From assembly GCA_021819025.1 (NCBI GenBank), contig JAKASN010000078.1, positions 1 to 7,515 of the forward strand: DNA of 7,515 nucleotides, written 5' to 3'. A program made the position numbers and the translations under genes. This document shows, one piece after another, positions 6,479 through 7,515 of the stretch. This DNA is from Actinomycetes bacterium. Its GTDB lineage: Bacteria > Actinomycetota > Acidimicrobiia > Acidimicrobiales > Acidimicrobiaceae. The notes under the pieces are model-generated. The model saw only the letters and a program-made list of their open reading frames with translations. It was not told where the DNA came from and ran no database searches. Position 1 is the first letter of the stretch. Each line of letters opens with the position of its first letter.

Positions 6479-7334
6479 AACTCGTGAGGGAAGCCACCGT
6501 CAAAGCTTTGTCGTAACGCCGCGAGAGGATCGTCCTTGCCTTCGCCACAGGGGGCCTATTCAGCTGCGGTGTGCGCTGGAGTACTCCCTGGAGTTCCTCC
6601 CTCGCGCCATGCGCGCTGTGAAGTTCCCAGGTGCGCTTCTCAAAGCACATTGCAAGGGCGGCGCGAGCAACACTGCCTATTGCGGGGGGATAAATTCCGT
6701 TCGCCTCACGTCCACCTCCAAGCACCCCCGACAACAAAGTTAGGCCGTACTCCACGGGCCGTGCCAACGCTTCGCACACTTCGAGGATGGAAACCTCTTG
6801 ATAAGTGCCGCCACCTCTTCGCCGGCCCGTGAAGAACTCCGCCAGCTCAACCAAGACCGTCCGCTCCGCGGCGGCGAGATCACCACATGGGGCGATCGGC
6901 ATCCTTTCATCAAGCCCCCGCTCGGTAAACGCTTGACGGGTAAGATCATGCCCGGCGCGGTCGCCATGGGGTGACGCTGGGCCAATCATGGGCAGCTGGA
7001 TGACGCGAGCATCCTTCTTAGCAAGATCATCAAAAACTAGGTCGAGACGGAAAAGGACAGCCCGGAGAGATAGCGTGATTAGAACGACCGCCGCCATCAT
7101 CATTGCAACGAACTCCGCCGTACCAGGAGAGTCTTGGAAATCCAAAGTGACAACCTTGCCGCCCACTTCAAGGGTCTCGTAGCACGCCGGGGCAGTGGCG
7201 GGGGCTCGATCTCCGGAGGGCCGCACCACCTTGTTCGCCTCGGAGCCCGGCTCGAAGATGCGATCTTTCAAAATTAACCTGGGCAGATTGACGGCGAAAC
7301 GCACCACCTTCACATCCCGTCCCGCTGCGAACAT
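6477..7334 (-). CDS. Unrecognised protein, first gene of the operon; faint crotonase-like fragments
   Basis: This 285-residue protein was not recognised as a whole. The ATG at 7334 is chosen because GAGGG lies four bases upstream; a TTG at 7370 would add 12 residues but would put the start inside the promoter region. Codon use (GAG, GGC, GCC, CTC rich) looks coding, and the stop overlaps the next gene's ribosome-binding site. Residues 75-95 (FVAMMMAAVVLITLSLRAVLF) are strongly hydrophobic, either a membrane segment or a buried helix. Fragments resembling enoyl-CoA hydratases appear in the family's order: YETLEVGGKVVTLDF (52-66), FDDLAKKDARVIQL (101-114), AGHDL (127-131), ARPV (191-194) and GVLGGGRE (203-210). 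The last two glycine-rich or AGHDL-type pieces match the places where crotonases form their oxyanion hole, but spacing is longer than usual and much of the rest does not align. It may be a divergent or decayed crotonase, or a different protein with chance matches. A hydratase here would fill a missing step of the pathway. Confidence 0.55.
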   Translation of the reverse strand: MFAAGRDVKVVRFAVNLPRLILKDRIFEPGSEANKVVRPSGDRAPATAPACYETLEVGGKVVTLDFQDSPGTAEFVAMMMAAVVLITLSLRAVLFRLDLVFDDLAKKDARVIQLPMIGPASPHGDRAGHDLTRQAFTERGLDERMPIAPCGDLAAAERTVLVELAEFFTGRRRGGGTYQEVSILEVCEALARPVEYGLTLLSGVLGGGREANGIYPPAIGSVARAALAMCFEKRTWELHSAHGAREELQGVLQRTPQLNRPPVAKARTILSRRYDKALTVASLTS

Positions 7335-7363
7335 GAATCCCTCAGAGTTTGGACGACTTTGAC

Positions 7364-7403
7364 TGAACAATCTTATATTAATCTGAACAACTGTTCAATA
7401 CAA
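7364..7403 (-). promoter_or_regulatory. Candidate promoter of the unrecognised gene and ligase operon
   Basis: In an AT-rich stretch the minus strand carries TTGAAC (7398-7393) and, 15 bases on, TATAAG (7377-7372). An alternative pair is TTGTAT (7403-7398) with TTAATA (7381-7376), 16 bases apart. Initiation would fall roughly 30 bases before ATG 7334. Spacing and box quality are moderate. The overlapping dyad supports regulated transcription from here. Confidence 0.45.
7384..7397. promoter_or_regulatory. Perfect operator-like dyad TGAACA-N2-TGTTCA
   Basis: Two six-base arms are perfectly inverted around a two-base centre and lie between the candidate -35 and -10 boxes, so a bound repressor would block RNA polymerase. 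A matching half-site, CTGAACAA, occurs at 7363-7370, exactly 20 bases (about two helical turns) from the same sequence at 7383-7390. TetR-family repressors, common beside acyl-CoA genes, bind dyads of this size. The core GAAC-N4-GTTC is also the form of the Gram-positive LexA (SOS) box, so the binding protein cannot be decided here. No other perfect copy was seen in the window's intergenic regions. Confidence 0.55.
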
Positions 7404-7515
7404 TACTCTATTATTAGTGGAACAGGCGGAAACGGATTTGACCCAGCAGTTCTGCCGACTTCGGGTATGGGTCTAACCTCTCGATGTGGTGGTTTACGTA
7501 TCCCGACGTCGCTGG
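7404..7515. other. Right-hand edge without a recognised gene
   Basis: The left part is AT-rich. A plus-strand TATTAT (7409-7414) and TACAAT (7399-7404) could be -10 boxes of a divergent gene lying beyond the window, but no good -35 accompanies them. Short open stretches beginning at ATG 7467 and ATG 7482 run off the edge, and both are too short to judge. Minor dyads such as GCAG-TT-CTGC and CCGA-CT-TCGG are present at about 7448-7464. Confidence 0.3.

Noticed and set aside
6536..7182. Plus-strand open frames opposite the unrecognised gene, checked as a possible TetR-type regulator that could own the nearby operator
   Set aside because: Neither the 98-codon nor the 64-codon frame shows a TetR helix-turn-helix or other recognisable motif, and the minus-strand frame has better start, stop and junction signals.
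6477..7334. A simple one-site frameshift in a standard enoyl-CoA hydratase, to explain the crotonase-like fragments
   Set aside because: I read parts of the other two minus-strand frames across the suspicious gaps and found stop codons and no missing hydratase segments, so a single sequencing error does not explain it.
7418..7478. Plus-strand GTG-initiated frame beginning VEQAETDLTQQF, a possible divergent gene start
   Set aside because: It reaches a stop codon after 19 codons and has no convincing ribosome-binding site.

Overview
This looks like a stretch of a bacterial chromosome with moderately high GC (judged by eye at a bit under 60 percent). Five consecutive genes lie on the minus strand, and at least four belong to CoA-dependent fatty-acid or acyl-acid catabolism. 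The gene content (paralogous FadD-type ligases, a stand-alone thiolase, a long-chain-type acyl-CoA dehydrogenase), GTG starts and GC-leaning codon use suggest an actinobacterium. A moderate-GC member of the Acidimicrobiia is a guess and cannot be proven from this window.

Layout from right to left, the direction of transcription. (1) 7335-7515 is an AT-rich promoter region with a perfect operator-like dyad (TGAACA-N2-TGTTCA) between candidate -35 and -10 boxes. (2) 6477-7334 is an unrecognised 285-residue protein with faint, ordered crotonase-like fragments. (3) 4941-6467 is an AMP-forming acyl-CoA ligase whose ribosome-binding site overlaps the stop codon of the preceding gene, so these two genes form one operon. 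(4) 4766-4940 is a spacer with a long bulged hairpin. (5) 3587-4765 is a thiolase. (6) 3358-3586 is a spacer with a leader hairpin just before the next gene. (7) 1654-3357 is a second, only distantly similar acyl-CoA ligase. (8) 1406-1653 is a spacer with several small dyads. (9) 251-1405 is an acyl-CoA dehydrogenase of the long-chain/isovaleryl active-site type. (10) 1 to about 212 is the end of an IS3-family insertion sequence, cut by the window edge.

The pathway logic is activation of one or two carboxylic acids by the two ligases, alpha-beta oxidation by the dehydrogenase and thiolytic cleavage by the thiolase. No recognisable enoyl-CoA hydratase or 3-hydroxyacyl-CoA dehydrogenase is present. 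Those steps must be encoded elsewhere, unless the first unrecognised gene supplies the hydratase step. No RNA genes, CRISPR arrays, phage genes or clearly novel multi-gene system were seen. The most unusual items are the unrecognised first gene, its operator, and the hairpin before the thiolase.
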